Origin: Aporrectodea caliginosa | Lineage: Eukaryota > Annelida > Clitellata > Crassiclitellata > Lumbricidae | Length of the DNA stretch: 64,000 nt | Direction of reading: 5' to 3' | NCBI GenBank assembly: GCA_020284085.1 | Contig: JACEVL010000807.1 | Span: forward strand, 114,501 to 178,500 | Shown: piece after piece, positions 1-11,056 of the stretch | How the letters are laid out: the number at the start of each line of letters is the position of its first letter | Numbering within the stretch: the stretch's first letter is position 1 | Program-made: the position numbers and the translations under genes | Notes under the pieces: model-generated | Seen by the model: the letters and a program-made list of their open reading frames with translations, nothing else | Database searches by the model: none | Told to the model about the DNA's origin: nothing

Positions 1-395
1 TCCCCCCGGACATTCCCCCGGACGTTTCCCCCAAGTTGGACTGATGAAACTAATTCTCTACTTTAATAGAAGTTGGATTGATGAAAGAAATTATTTTTCT
101 TAAATAGAAGCTGGAATGATGAAACAAATTCTATGCTTAAATAAAAGATGAAAAAATTCTTTGCCGAAATAAAAGCTGGATTTATGAAAGAAATTCGTCT
201 TTTAAATAGAAATTGGATTGATGAAAAATAATCTTTGCTTAAATAGAAGTTGGAATGATGAAAGAAGGCCTTTGCTTCAATAGAAGTTGGATTAATAACA
301 GTTATTATGAACAATGGTAGAGTTACCTACTTACTGCTGGGGGGGAATGTCCGGGGGGAAATGTCCGGGCGGGAATTATCCGGATACCCCACTGA
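1..395. repeat. Foldback-type element: inverted GGACATT/CCCCC arms around 37-bp repeats
   Basis: Left arm 1-35 repeats CCCCCGGACATT-like units; the inverted right arm 338-390 repeats GGGGGGAATGTCC-like units. Between them (60-300) six or so ~37-bp units of the type GAAGTTGGATTGATGAAAG are tandem. The left end may be cut by the window edge. The open frame in it is only repeat translation. Confidence 0.7.
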
Positions 396-1492
396 GCGGA
401 GCCTTGCAGCTAAAACTAAGAATACAATCTAGAATAACTGCGACAGTATGGAATTTTTTGCGTAGGCCTATAGGGTTTTAATTGTCGAAAGAAACAAATT
501 TTTTGCTGCAATCATAGAAGAAACGACATTATCTAATGGGAACTATAACCTTTTATGAATTCGGTATTTCCTTGCAGTCTAAGACTATACTCAACGCGAC
601 AGACAGTTTGCAAGTGGGATACTCAGAAAGCTTTTATCTGCTTCCTGGCACACTCCTAGCACTCTCACTGACAACTGATATTGTAAAGAATTCAATAAGT
701 AGGCTAGCATTTCGTTAATTACATTATGCTACACTATCCGTACTTTATTACGCCCGAAGGCAGAAACAAAACATACACTATAAATGTCACCACAAGAAAG
801 TTGGGTTAGATTGCTTTGCGATAATCCACGCTGAAAACTGCCGTCCTGTAAGTAAGCTACTCGACATTTAAGCAACTGTCAATATGTAAATCAAGAACGC
901 AGACTGATGAAATTCATTTTATTTAGGCCTGTGTGAATAAGTATGTTCAGTTGTTCACTTAGATCGATTCAAAGGCAAAGTACACGCATGCAAAGCAATA
1001 TACAAAAATTCAAGTGCTTAATCAAGCGACAAGACAGTTATCCTCAACAGCAAAATTCAGTTCTGATTTCACGCATTTTAAGAAATTCGGATAAGCCTAT
1101 CGATTTGGTTAGAACACTTCAATTTGCCTTAAAAACCATTATAATACGTCATACAACATGCATACTGCATATGTCCTATTTACAGTTAGTCGCAATTAAT
1201 TAACTAAGAACGCGGTCCTTTGGAGCGATTAATTACCGTAAGTCAAAACTTGTGCTTCTGGTTTCAGAAAATATATACAACAAGTCAGAAAATTAAATCA
1301 TGCGTACTATACTCATTAGCGCAAAGGCCGCAATGAATTTCTGAGCAAAATAGGTGTTCTGTTAACATTCCGCATTCTCTTCTAGGATAGTTCTGTGGAA
1401 TTCTTATGAATGATTCACTAGGACGAGTGCTCGAGATAAAAGGTGTGTTCTGTAAAGCCGAATTCCCATATGCGACACAAAATCCGGGTTTT

Positions 1493-3226
1493 CTAGCAGT
1501 AGGGAACTTCTGGCGGCTCGTAGTTTGGACAGGATAGACCGTTCGGTCCATAGCTACAATAGTCGTAGACTGGGTTTCTTGTGATGAGTGGTGGACACGG
1601 GTGGGTGAACCAGATGCACATTATCGTATCGTAATAGACGACCCAGTAGAAACTGACGGAACAGGCGCATAAGGTTCGACAACATCCTTGGACGCACCAG
1701 ATAGATTGGCCATTATAATAGTCATAGTCACTCCAGTAAACGTAATATGGGGAATTGTCAGAGTGTGTGGATCTCTTCGATTTTATATCCGTTTCTGTAA
1801 ATCAGCAATCAAAACAAATTAGTAATCATTTAATTAAGGGCTCACCACTTTATTGCGCAAATTTGCCCACTGGGCTTGAAGTGTAACACTGCCCTGTGGT
1901 GGAGCACATCTAGGACTCATTATATTATTCTCATATGGGATTCGTATAGACTCCATGTGGGTTTCATCTAAAACTCATTACGGCTTGGTTTTTGTGCGCC
2001 ATCGGTTGATGCCTTGTAGATTAGACGCCGACGCAATAGAAGTTAAAAATTATTATTATCCATAATAAAAGTATGGCATTGCGGAACAGGAAAAGAGCTA
2101 AATCAATCTCCCTTATATATTACAGTGTTACACGTATCTATGGAGAAATCATCTTCTTTGGCACCGTGAAACACACGAAACAGTAGACACAACAGGATGC
2201 AAATCCCTCCAAATTGGTTGCAGAGATCGATAAAGAATTTTAGAGTTCAAATAGCGCAACAAGATTCGAATCCAGGACGATTTAGTGAAAATTCAGATGA
2301 ATGTATGTATGCATGCATGTATGCATGTACATGTAGGCCTATGTGGACATTTGTAATAGGTACTCTGACTTATTATAGGGACTTTTAGGTACCTCATAAA
2401 AGCGTTGTCTACTTCAAACAAAATTATATGGGTTGTCTGCTCAATATACGTCGATGGTCTGCTCATCAGCAGAAGCCTGCGCAGTACTAGGACTCAATTA
2501 TTATCTTAAGAGGCCTATAATAGGGAACTGTACGTTTTCCTAAGATCCGTAGAATGAAATCTTACCCGTATGGTTAGCAGGGTCAGGCAGTTCATTATCT
2601 GAGCACTGTGGATACACCCAGTAAACGGAGACACCGTCGCAGGCATCTCTGGCCGCTTTGCACAGGAAGGAAGAATCTGAAATCGGTGTCGTCGATTTCA
2701 CGAAGGTCAATCCTTTGGAGGCTTTTAAATTCTATTAAAGGCAAAAACCAGAACGAACGAATATTCTGGCACCAAGTTTGGAAACATTCTGTCCAGTTAG
2801 ACCTATGTCTTGCTGTTGGGATTAGCCTATGTGTCGCCGCTAGAGGTTTCAAGTTAGAATTCGAAGTGCAGTCCCATAGGAAGACAGCCAAGAGAAGCAG
2901 CCGTGGGGTGAAGTGTTAGCGACTTCATTTGCTTAACCTCGGCATATGAGGGTGGGTGGCCAGTTATATCCCTCGCCGTCTCGTCTTCCCACTGATAGTG
3001 TACGACCAATGTACTCATTATAGCTGAGTTGACTTGGGGCTTAAGAGGCGCAGAAATCTCTGGTGGTGGTGGTGGGGTGGTGGTGGCGGTGGTGGTGGTA
3101 GTAGTAGTAGGCCTAGTAGTAGTAGTAGCAGTGGTAGTGGTGGTGGTGGTGGTGGTGGTGGTGGTGGTGGTGGTGGTGGTGGTGGTGGTGGTGGTGGTGG
3201 GTAGCAGTAGCAGCAGCAGCAGCGGC

Positions 3227-3297
<71 letters not shown>

Positions 3298-3631
3298 CAG
3301 TAGCAGTAGCAGTAGCAGTAGCAGTAGCAGTAGCAGTAGCAGTAGCAGTAGCAGTAGCAGTAGCAGTAGCAGTAGCAGTAGCAGTAGCAGTAGTAGTAGT
3401 AGTAGCAGCAGCAGCAGCAGCAGCAGCAGTAGCAGCAGCAGTGACAGCAGCAGTAGCAGCAGTAGCAGTAGTAGCAGTAGTAGCAGTAGAGCAGTAGTAG
3501 CAGTAGGAGCAGTAGTAGCGGCAGTAGCAGCAGTAGCAGCAGTAGCAGCAGTAGGCAGTAGCAGCAGTAGCAGCAGTAGTAGTAGCAGTAGTAGCAGTAG
3601 TAGCAGTAGTAGCAGTAGTAGCAGTAGTAGC

Positions 3632-3665
<34 letters not shown>

Positions 3666-6600
3666 AGTCTTTAGTAGCAGTAGCAGTAGCAGTAGCAGTA
3701 GCAGCAGTAGTAGTAGCAGTAGTAATCTGACATAATCAGAGGCGTGTTTACAGCAAATGGGGCCCTAGGCGCAAACATTTTTGGGGCCCTTCTGACCTTG
3801 TAGAAATGTAGAGTGTAGACGTGTGTAGACTGAGCACCGAGGCCTATCATGTGCAAAAACCCACGAAGTTGAAGCCGTTTTGTGAGTGTTATTGACGCTG
3901 TAATTATGATTAGTTGTAGAAGCTATTTTCAAGGAATGTGAAGTTATTGATTTTAGTCAAAAGAAAACGCAGGAATGTTTATAAGTGTAGGCTACAGTAG
4001 GCCTATACTTGTTTGTTGCAACGACACATTCACATTTGTGGAAGACGGAGAATGGCCAATGCTGTCTTTTGCATCATTCTTGGTTAAAGCGTATTTTAAT
4101 ACTCGCTCGTTGCAGCATTATTATTTTTCTTCAATCCAACTTCTAGGCTACTTTAACGAGAATCCTTTTCATCGATCCAACTTCTATTTAAGCATGAATT
4201 ATTTTTCATCATTACAAGTTCTATTTAATTAAGAATTACTTTTCATCAATCCACCTTCTATTTTTACGCAAGATTCTTTTCATCAATCCGACTTCTATTT
4301 AATGAAAAAATATTTTCATCAATCCGACTTCTATTTAGCAAGAATTCTTTTCGTCAGTCTAACTTGTATTCGTCGAACGCTGAAGCCCATGTAATGGCCA
4401 ATGATTAAATACGCTAAAATACACTTTTACCTTTAATTTTACCGCTAAAATACCTTTTACATAAAACTTGCTGCACAAGATTGATGTTATTTTGCACAAA
4501 AATTAACCCAAATGAACAAAACAATTATAGGAATTACAATAGGTCTAATAATAGGCTACTTTTATGTGAATGCTAAGCTGTAATAAAATAGAAAATAGGT
4601 TATCCTTAAAATAATTAAAAACTCAAAAACGTTATTTTTATTAATTTTGAAAAAAATTCAGTCGTTTGGAATTGGGGGCCCTCTGATATGTGGGGCCCTA
4701 GGCGCGCGCCTAGTGCGCCTACTGGTAAACGCGCCTCTGGACATAATGTATTGTGAGGTAGATAGCACTCATTTGTTTAGCTTACAGTCTTCGTATTTGG
4801 CTTTACGACGCTGTTCGGGTCCATGGCATTGCTTCTGTTCAAGGCTGTCACGTAGCAGTTGTTGTCAAACTCACTCGTCATCTTCACCACTTGGATGTCC
4901 TAAACAATACGTCTCTACTCTAGTACTGTTACATGGCTGAAAATTATACTATGTAATAAATAAGCGTCAAATTAGTGATGAATTTCTCGGTGAAATTATA
5001 GAAAATTTTGCCAAAAATCTGGTAAAATATGTACTCAGCTTTCTGTCACAAGTAGGTAATACGTTCTCATTTTTGTGATTGAGCTTATGTGATAACGCCG
5101 CCGCTAGTTAAGTTTACAGTAGCGGGGTTTGTGATAACGTTTTAAAAGTTAAAATATGTGAATATATGAACGATCTAAGCAATGAGATTTCAATTAAGGG
5201 AATGATTGGAAAAGACACCCTTAAAACATGTATAAACTCCTTATTTACATACATTTGCCAAATTCTGAAACGTTCATGTTTCGCTCTATACATAATAAAG
5301 TTGACTCTGTTTAGGGAGAATAATTATAACGATTACTTTGTTGAAGTCGTTGATAATCAGGGTCTCCTGTCCGGGATTTGATACACGGTACTGAACGATG
5401 TTTGTGTTTGGATCGCTTGTCACTTCCTGTTTCGCATTGTTCTTCATATCTATTGTGTACTACAATAGCATAACACACGCCGCATAATACCATAGCCATT
5501 ATAGCCATACCATAGGTTTATATAATTATGTTATACACATATAAATGAAAATATATGTATGATGTTCACGCATTCAAACTACAGAAATCGTATCGTCAGA
5601 TTAAAAGAGACAAAACTAAATTTTTTCGGTAACTTTGTATTGCGCCTATTTTAAGGTGCATCTTCATTACAAGTAACTTTTTTGCCAGTGAAATGCATTT
5701 CTAAGTTTAGATTAATTTTTACGATTACGACTACGAGCGCCGAGAGACATAGGCTACTCAAGTTACGAGAGCAGAGATGTTGCGAGTATGTATGTATGTT
5801 TTGAACACTTGTTATAGCGCCCCTTCCAGATTCCTACTCAGAGACGCTCCCGACTACAGCGCGGACACTGAATCGGAGTTTCACGCCGAAGAGCATGAGC
5901 AATTTCGAGTGAAAGACTTGCCCAGGGTCCCTACGCGGCGGTTTGAGGTGGATTCGAACCCGCAACCCTCCGGCTGCAATGCACCGAACATACCCCTACA
6001 CCACCGCGCCCCACATAGTGTTAAACATAAATTTCAAATTGGGTTCACGTCTGTCGATAAACGAAACACAAGGCAATGAAGAACCTCTGAACATACAAAA
6101 TCGCAATTATTGTACCTTTACGATTTCCTTATCCGCTTCAGTGAAGATGTAGACTGCTCCGAGAACCGCAGCCGTCAGCAGACCCGCAAATACGATCGCA
6201 GTTGTGCCAATGATCAGATACTTTTTCATCGACGACTTCGTCGCAGTCCGTCCAGTTGAAGCCGCCTTTAGAAAAGCACCAGGTATTTAATCGAAGAGTT
6301 AATCACGCCAAAACAATAATCATATATTTTGGTGCCTTTTAAAATTGTGCTGAAACCTTATCCTGTGAGACACGATAACTGATTTGTTGGAGTATCGTAT
6401 CTAAAGATTTATATAGCGCCTCTCCCAGAATAACTATAATTCAGAGGCTCTCTCAGCACGAAACCCCGGGGGAAAAGAAACGTCTTTAAAGAACTAGAGT
6501 AGCCTATGAGTTCGAGCTTACTCCTAGACGGTTGCTATGTAGGGACCTGGAGCAAGTCTTACCGTATAAACAAACATCGCAAACAAACATTTTACATTAT

Positions 6601-7166
6601 AAAGAAACATGTTACCGTATTATGTTGCCGTGACCGTTTATTCATTCATTTCAGAGATTTATATAGCGCCCCTTCAAGATTATCTACTCAGGAGCGCTCC
6701 CGACTCAACCCCGGCTAAAGAGAACAGTCTTGAGGTTAGAGAAGAACGTGGCCGCAAGGGCTCGAGGCATTAGGCGTACATCCACAGGGAGCCCATTCCA
6801 GATTGTAGGGCCAGCAACAGAAAAGGCACGGCGCTGCATAATAGATGTCCGCGAATGGTAAACAAGAAGCTCAGCCTGCTTAGAGGAGCGGAGAGAGCCA
6901 CGGCGCTGGATACTCAGGGTGGAGCAGCAGAGCTCCTGTAAGTAAACAGGAGCCACATCCGCGAGGCAGCGCCAAACTACCTCAGTCTTATGATACCATT
7001 TAACTACCGGTTAAATAATTCCTTAGACTGCCACCAGTTAGATTCAGAAACTTACCACTGGCTCAGTCTGCACCACCATCACAGGAAGGTCGTCCGACAT
7101 CTTCCCACTTGCTGCTTTCTCTGACTTTTCGTTGGAAGCAGACTTCAGAAAGACCATGGCTGGCAT
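1493..7166 (-). CDS. BRICHOS-domain type II membrane protein, chondromodulin-like layout, 6 exons
   Basis: Exons on the minus strand: 7166-7056, 6265-6116, 5459-5337, 4899-4786, 2731-2566 and 1794-1493 (stop TAG at 1495-1493). All junctions are GT-AG and phases agree, giving 321 residues. Residues 1-52 are a polar cytosolic tail. Residues 53-78 (YLIIGTTAIVFAGLL...) form one membrane span after KK, so type II topology is expected. Residues ~106-209 fit BRICHOS: IVQYRVSNPGQETLIINDFN, then NNCYV (Cys143) and ARDACDGVSVYWVYPQC (Cys197, Cys209). N-glycosylation sequons lie at N149 and N219. KSKR (226-229) is a convertase-like site; cleavage would free a 92-residue peptide with 10 Cys and many Tyr. 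Family knowledge: chondromodulin and ITM2 have TM-BRICHOS-furin site-C-terminal peptide. Orthology is not claimed; the C-terminal peptide is not recognised. The acceptor of exon 3 (5459) and the donor of exon 2 (6116 or 6122) could shift slightly, in frame. Confidence 0.85.
3060..3727. repeat. Trinucleotide array (GGT, AGT, AGC)
   Basis: About 670 bp of mixed GGT, AGT and AGC triplets in the intron between BRICHOS exons 4 and 5. It makes long Val- or Ser-only frames that are not genes. It abuts the hAT-like element that starts at 3737. Confidence 0.95.
3737..4739. mobile_element. hAT-like non-autonomous element, 1003 bp
   Basis: The termini are inverted: CAGAGGCGTGTTTAC at 3737 and GTAAACGCGCCTCTG ending at 4739. 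The element is flanked by a perfect 8-bp duplication GACATAAT (3729-3736 and 4740-4747). The 8-bp duplication and CAG start fit hAT. No transposase frame is seen. The inside (4120-4375) holds 37-bp repeats like those at 60-300. It sits in an intron of the BRICHOS gene. Confidence 0.88.
4120..4375. repeat. 37-bp minisatellite (TCAATCCAACTTCTATTTA type)
   Basis: About six units of TCATCAATCCAACTTCTATT plus an AAGAATTCTTT-rich spacer lie inside the hAT-like element. The same unit, in either orientation, is found at 60-300, 50250-50402 and, decayed, at 61498-61600. Confidence 0.8.
5800..6020 (-). repeat. tRNA-type SINE-B copy
   Basis: Minus-strand copy with the A-box-like GGTGGTGTAGGGGT and the B box GGTTCGAATCC. 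Its 3' part reads AAACTCCGATTCAGTGTCC and ends with GGGGCGCTATAACAAGTGTT. It lies in the intron between BRICHOS exons 2 and 3. Other copies are at 17463, 19681 (minus), 28651 and 35246. Confidence 0.85.
6655..6985 (-). mobile_element. LINE 3' end (CR1/L2-like), 5' truncated
   Basis: A minus-strand frame encodes the C-terminal part of a non-LTR reverse transcriptase polyprotein (MQRRAFSVAGPTIWNGLP, then FFSNLKTVLF). It is followed by the shared tail GGCGCTATATAAAT with AATG repeats. The element is 5' truncated, as usual for target-primed insertions, and lies in intron 1 of the BRICHOS gene. Confidence 0.8.
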
Positions 7167-8331
7167 AGGAGACGTCGTAATATTACGACGTCTGGTTCGG
7201 TCTACGTAGACTTTCTCTAAACGACCAGAAGCAAGTCAATAGGCAGAAGACCCGTGAGGTAACGTTACGACCCGATGTTCCTGGTCCTACTGAGTGGTGC
7301 GAGAGTTTATATAGCATTGACTAGCTATAGGATTCTTCGCGATCCGGAAAGGACACTTGAAACGACTTAATTTGTTTACATTTGTGTTATACTTGCAGAT
7401 TCAGGCTTAACCTGTTTCTATAATTAATAAGTTCGCTGATTTTAGCAGTCTATGCGAGGGGGTGCATGGGGTGCGATTGTCACAAAAAATCACATAGGTC
7501 TAAGTTGAATTTAGAAGCGAGATATAAACATGAAGGTAATGAAATATGTAAACTCAGGTGTTGTGAACTGAACCGGGGTACACGTGTACTCCCTAGAGAT
7601 CAGGAAATGGGGTTCCCAGGCAATGGAGCATTATTGCTCCTTTAGGGATAACCCTTTGACACTAGGAAACTGATTGCCTTATGGTGGCCAACATTGCTGC
7701 ATGTATAATGGATAATTTGACTGAAGTGAATTGCTCGATTTGTTGTTGTGAAGAATTTATGCTATGGTGTCAATAAAAAGTCTTGAATTGAATTGAATTG
7801 AATAGGAATTGGTATTCAGTGTGCGACTCAGAAAGGTCGATGGCATTTGGTTTGAATATTCAGTAGCTCAAGTGTTTTACCGCTTCATATCCTATTCAAT
7901 AAAACATCTCTCCGCCTCACTGAGCAGGTCTGTTCGAGCATAGCCTACTTGTGATTAGAATATGACAACAACATTAGATTTTCTACATAGTTGTCTTTTC
8001 ATAGCAATTGTGATTGTAACTAGAATTCATATAGCCTAGCGCCGCTTTCAGAGAAGTTGATCAGAGGCGCTCTTTACGCTGCCCAGAAACTTCTCTAAAA
8101 TGATGTCATTAAAACGGAAACTATTCTGTTTGTTGTTGTCGTTGTTGCGTATAGTCTAATATACCCCAAGCGGACGACTCTAGTATCACTAGATAGGCTA
8201 CTAGACATAGTCAACTTCTCCATGGTAGCCTAACATTAATTGGTTTGGCCAGTCCAGACTGGCAGTCACACGCTTATCAAGGTAAGGTGCTTCTATAATA
8301 GCCTATATGTACAGAGTGCAGGACATAATTA

Positions 8332-8406
8332 TACCCCCGGACATATTCCCTACCCTCCGATTTTGAGTAGGCCATTTACCCCCGCCCCGGACAAATTCCC
8401 CTCTGT
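8332..8406. repeat. Solo arm of the GGACATT/CCCCC foldback family
   Basis: The segment carries CCCCCGGACAT-like units around CCGATTTTGAGTAGG and ends in CCCTCTGT. The arm at 61195-61290 has the same order (CCGATTTTGCGTAGG, then CCCCTCTGT). No inverted partner is seen nearby. Confidence 0.65.
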
Positions 8407-9251
8407 ACCACCTCAAGCAACGCTAAATGTCCCATTGAGTCTTCGTCAGCACCTTAAATCACGTTTAAAAACGGATGCTTTAAAGTTTAAAGTAAATGAT
8501 TAATGAGTCTTCGCTAATACCTTGCAGCAGTTCAAAAAGATGCTTTGAAGTAAATGATCGCCAGGACAAACAATTTCTGTGAATCGTGTAATATAATGGT
8601 TTCTCGCATCTGGTAGACCATTGTTACCCGTCACTCTGGGTCCTTATAGGAGCACTGTAAGAGGATGAGAGCATGGTAACCACCGCGATAATACATGGTT
8701 TGGATGAGAGTACGGTCTCAGTGGACACTATCACAGCTTTTAAGAGGAAGCAACGAAAATTGGGCTATATAATAGCGTTCCGGGTTAACTTGCAGTGGTT
8801 TTAACACAGACCTAGCATCTTCTGAACCACTTAAAAGTAACCCTTGTTATGTTATGTTATGCTATGTTACATCAAAACCTTCATATTCTATTTTTCTACT
8901 TTTAGTGAGTATTTCCTAAATGCGATCGTTTAATATCCGGAAACTCTTCTATCAAACCGAAGAACCAAAGAATCGACAATAAACTCGTTTGTTTTATACT
9001 AGTCGACCAGACTTTTAAACATATTAAGACAGCAGTCAATCAGACCTATACCAGTCACCAATTAACTCATTTCCATTTCATGTAATGATTTAAAAGGCAG
9101 ACAGATTGAAGCGAGAACAATTAAATAAACAAGTAGCCCATAATACAGCTTCGGTGTCAATAAGATAATCTTCCACTGTCGGAAGTCCAAGCAGTCATTC
9201 TAGTCGACAATAGTTGATTCATTTAAGTCTTTCACTCCTCAGAGTTCTGCC

Positions 9252-9319
9252 CAGTGGTTAAATTCAGCCGGATCTCCCCTGATCTGAGATCCGGCACCTC
9301 GGATGTGATTTCCACCACC
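9252..9319 (+). repeat. Left inverted repeat flanking the NZF gene block
   Basis: It starts CAGTGGTTAAATTCAGCCGG and runs 68 bp. It is the inverted partner of 13800-13866 with few mismatches. No 8-bp duplication matches outside (GTTCTGCC versus CCTAGACC). Confidence 0.85.
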
Positions 9320-9508
9320 TTAAATATGATATCCGCCACCAAACAGAGTAGACCAGACACCTGAATTTGTTTCTGTTACAATAATTAATCGACCATATGC
9401 ATCTTGTTTCACACAGTTTATGCTGATCTGAATAGCATATAGCGAAGTCGTCGGTTATAGAATTGCCAGATCTGCTTAGGTTTTCCATTTGTAAAGATCT
9501 GGTTCTGC

Positions 9509-11056
9509 CTATGAGAGAAGCCTGGAATGAGAGCAGATGCTGCAAACCCAGAGATCCGGATGATTGTGCAGGGTGCAGTGGTTGCAGATCCACGCCGAGC
9601 AGGAGTGGCATGCGTCTGAGTCGCGTCGATTCGTCGCTGAGCAGACGGAGCACGTCCACTTATCGTCTGCCGTCATGAGAGCAGAAAAGCAGGCAGAGGG
9701 CACGATGTAGGTGGACGGAAGTCGCTGAAGGGCATCGTTAGGATTGTCACGTGATACGGTCACGGGTGGGACACGTGATCCGTGACGTTCAATGTCACAG
9801 GCAGCGCAACGGTTCGTCGTCGTGGGATTGATGAGCGTGCACTGGTTGCACGTCCAGGCGTCCTCTCCAGGGGATCTATCCTCCTTCGGCTTCTTCGGTC
9901 GCGGTAGCGGTTGAGGAGGTGGCTTTGCGGTACCAGTTTCTGACGTCATGTTGGGCCGTCGATTCGCATCGTTTGTGACCCCAGATATCGGTTTATTTCC
10001 GGTTGGGTCGTTGCTCCGAGGGGGTATCTTCGGCTTGGGTTTTGTGGCGACTGGCGGACTGTGGGTGGAATCCAGAGTCGTGTTATTATCGTAACGGTCT
10101 CTATCATCGTAAACGTGAGCTTCGATCGGTTTTCGTGGAAGAGGTTGTCTGCTTTGGACTACTCTACTATTCCCGTCATTTAATAAACTGTTAGAGGCGT
10201 TTGGTTTATTCGGTTTGATTGCACAGGGGCGACTGTCCACCACACTGATATTATCGTATCTGTCAAAGTGTTCTTGTGTGCTACCTTCGTTAGGGTTCGG
10301 CAGACTAGACATTGGGTCGTCAATAGTTTCATAAATACCTGTGTAATAATTATTGTCAGAGAGTTTCGATTCAGGCGGTGCAGTGGTGATACCATCGCCG
10401 ATATTCACATACCACTTTGTCGTCTGTTCGTCTTGAGATACGCTATCAGTCACGTCCTCTCTCGTCTCGGTACTACCACCCCGTCCAACAGGACTGATCA
10501 ATGTCGGGTACTGACCGCAGTCAGACATTCGAGGCGCAACCAACGGCGGAGTTTGGTCTCCAACGCACGAGGGTGAAAGATCGCCGGCCCTTGGTGGTTT
10601 CGCCGGAGGTAGCTTGTCCACTCGAAGCACGACGATGCCTCCAGTGTCACCTGCTGTCCCCATCGTTGTCAGCTTCTTCAGGAAACTCAGCGTGCTTTCC
10701 AGTTCCTCGTAAAAGCGCGCGAACTGATTGGAGTCCTGGAAGCTGAGCGCGAAACGTCGTCTATCGCTGGATGTGATTTCGTGCCAGGTCCTCGTTCGGA
10801 CGAAGTAGGCTCTCAAGTACCTGAGGTTGACCTCGAAGACCTTCTCCTGTAGGCAGTTCTCTCCCCAGAGAAGGAAACGGGCATCGCTTGACCAGCGCTG
10901 ACCAACCACCTTGAGGATGATGGTCAACCTGTTGCCGGACACGAGGCGTTCCCGCCATTGGCTGACCCGGTCATCCACCGTTGGTACGAGAAGTGTTCCT
11001 TCGCATGAGAAGCTCCATGTGTTATCATGACCAGCCACATTCGTCGGACGGCTCAT
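9509..11056 (-). CDS. NZF zinc-finger adaptor with N-terminal PH/WH1-like domain (SHARPIN-like?)
   Basis: A single uninterrupted 515-codon frame starting at ATG 11056. Residues ~1-125 look like a PH/WH1-type fold (VFEVNLRYLRAYFVRT, then a final helix FARFYEELESTLSFLKKL). The middle is disordered, with proline motifs (KLPPAKPPR, KPKPKIPPR, KPPPQPLPRPKKPK) that suit SH3 domains and a tyrosine-rich patch NNYYTGIYETID. The C-terminus holds three RanBP2/NZF-like fingers: WTCNQCTLINP...CAAC from ~401, WTCSVCSATN...CHSC from ~466, and WICNHCTLHN...CSIC from ~488. NZF fingers of the W-x-C-x2-C-T type usually bind ubiquitin. SHARPIN pairs an N-terminal PH-like domain with a C-terminal NZF, so a LUBAC-type ubiquitin adaptor is possible, but no UBL domain is visible. 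The lack of introns is odd beside its multi-exon neighbours; a retrocopy or transposon-carried gene is possible. Confidence 0.72.
   Translation of the reverse strand: MSRPTNVAGHDNTWSFSCEGTLLVPTVDDRVSQWRERLVSGNRLTIILKVVGQRWSSDARFLLWGENCLQEKVFEVNLRYLRAYFVRTRTWHEITSSDRRRFALSFQDSNQFARFYEELESTLSFLKKLTTMGTAGDTGGIVVLRVDKLPPAKPPRAGDLSPSCVGDQTPPLVAPRMSDCGQYPTLISPVGRGGSTETREDVTDSVSQDEQTTKWYVNIGDGITTAPPESKLSDNNYYTGIYETIDDPMSSLPNPNEGSTQEHFDRYDNISVVDSRPCAIKPNKPNASNSLLNDGNSRVVQSRQPLPRKPIEAHVYDDRDRYDNNTTLDSTHSPPVATKPKPKIPPRSNDPTGNKPISGVTNDANRRPNMTSETGTAKPPPQPLPRPKKPKEDRSPGEDAWTCNQCTLINPTTTNRCAACDIERHGSRVPPVTVSRDNPNDALQRLPSTYIVPSACFSALMTADDKWTCSVCSATNRRDSDACHSCSAWICNHCTLHNHPDLWVCSICSHSRLLS

Noticed and set aside
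2595..2919. Overlapping frames on both strands
   Set aside because: They are shadows of BRICHOS exon 5 (2566-2731) in the wrong frames; only the third frame fits the neighbouring exon phases.
3029..3730. 233-codon frame of Val and Ser runs
   Set aside because: It is the translation of a GGT/AGT/AGC microsatellite inside an intron of the BRICHOS gene.
9264..9659. 131-codon minus-strand frame
   Set aside because: It overlaps the zinc-finger end of the NZF gene in another frame and runs into the inverted repeat.
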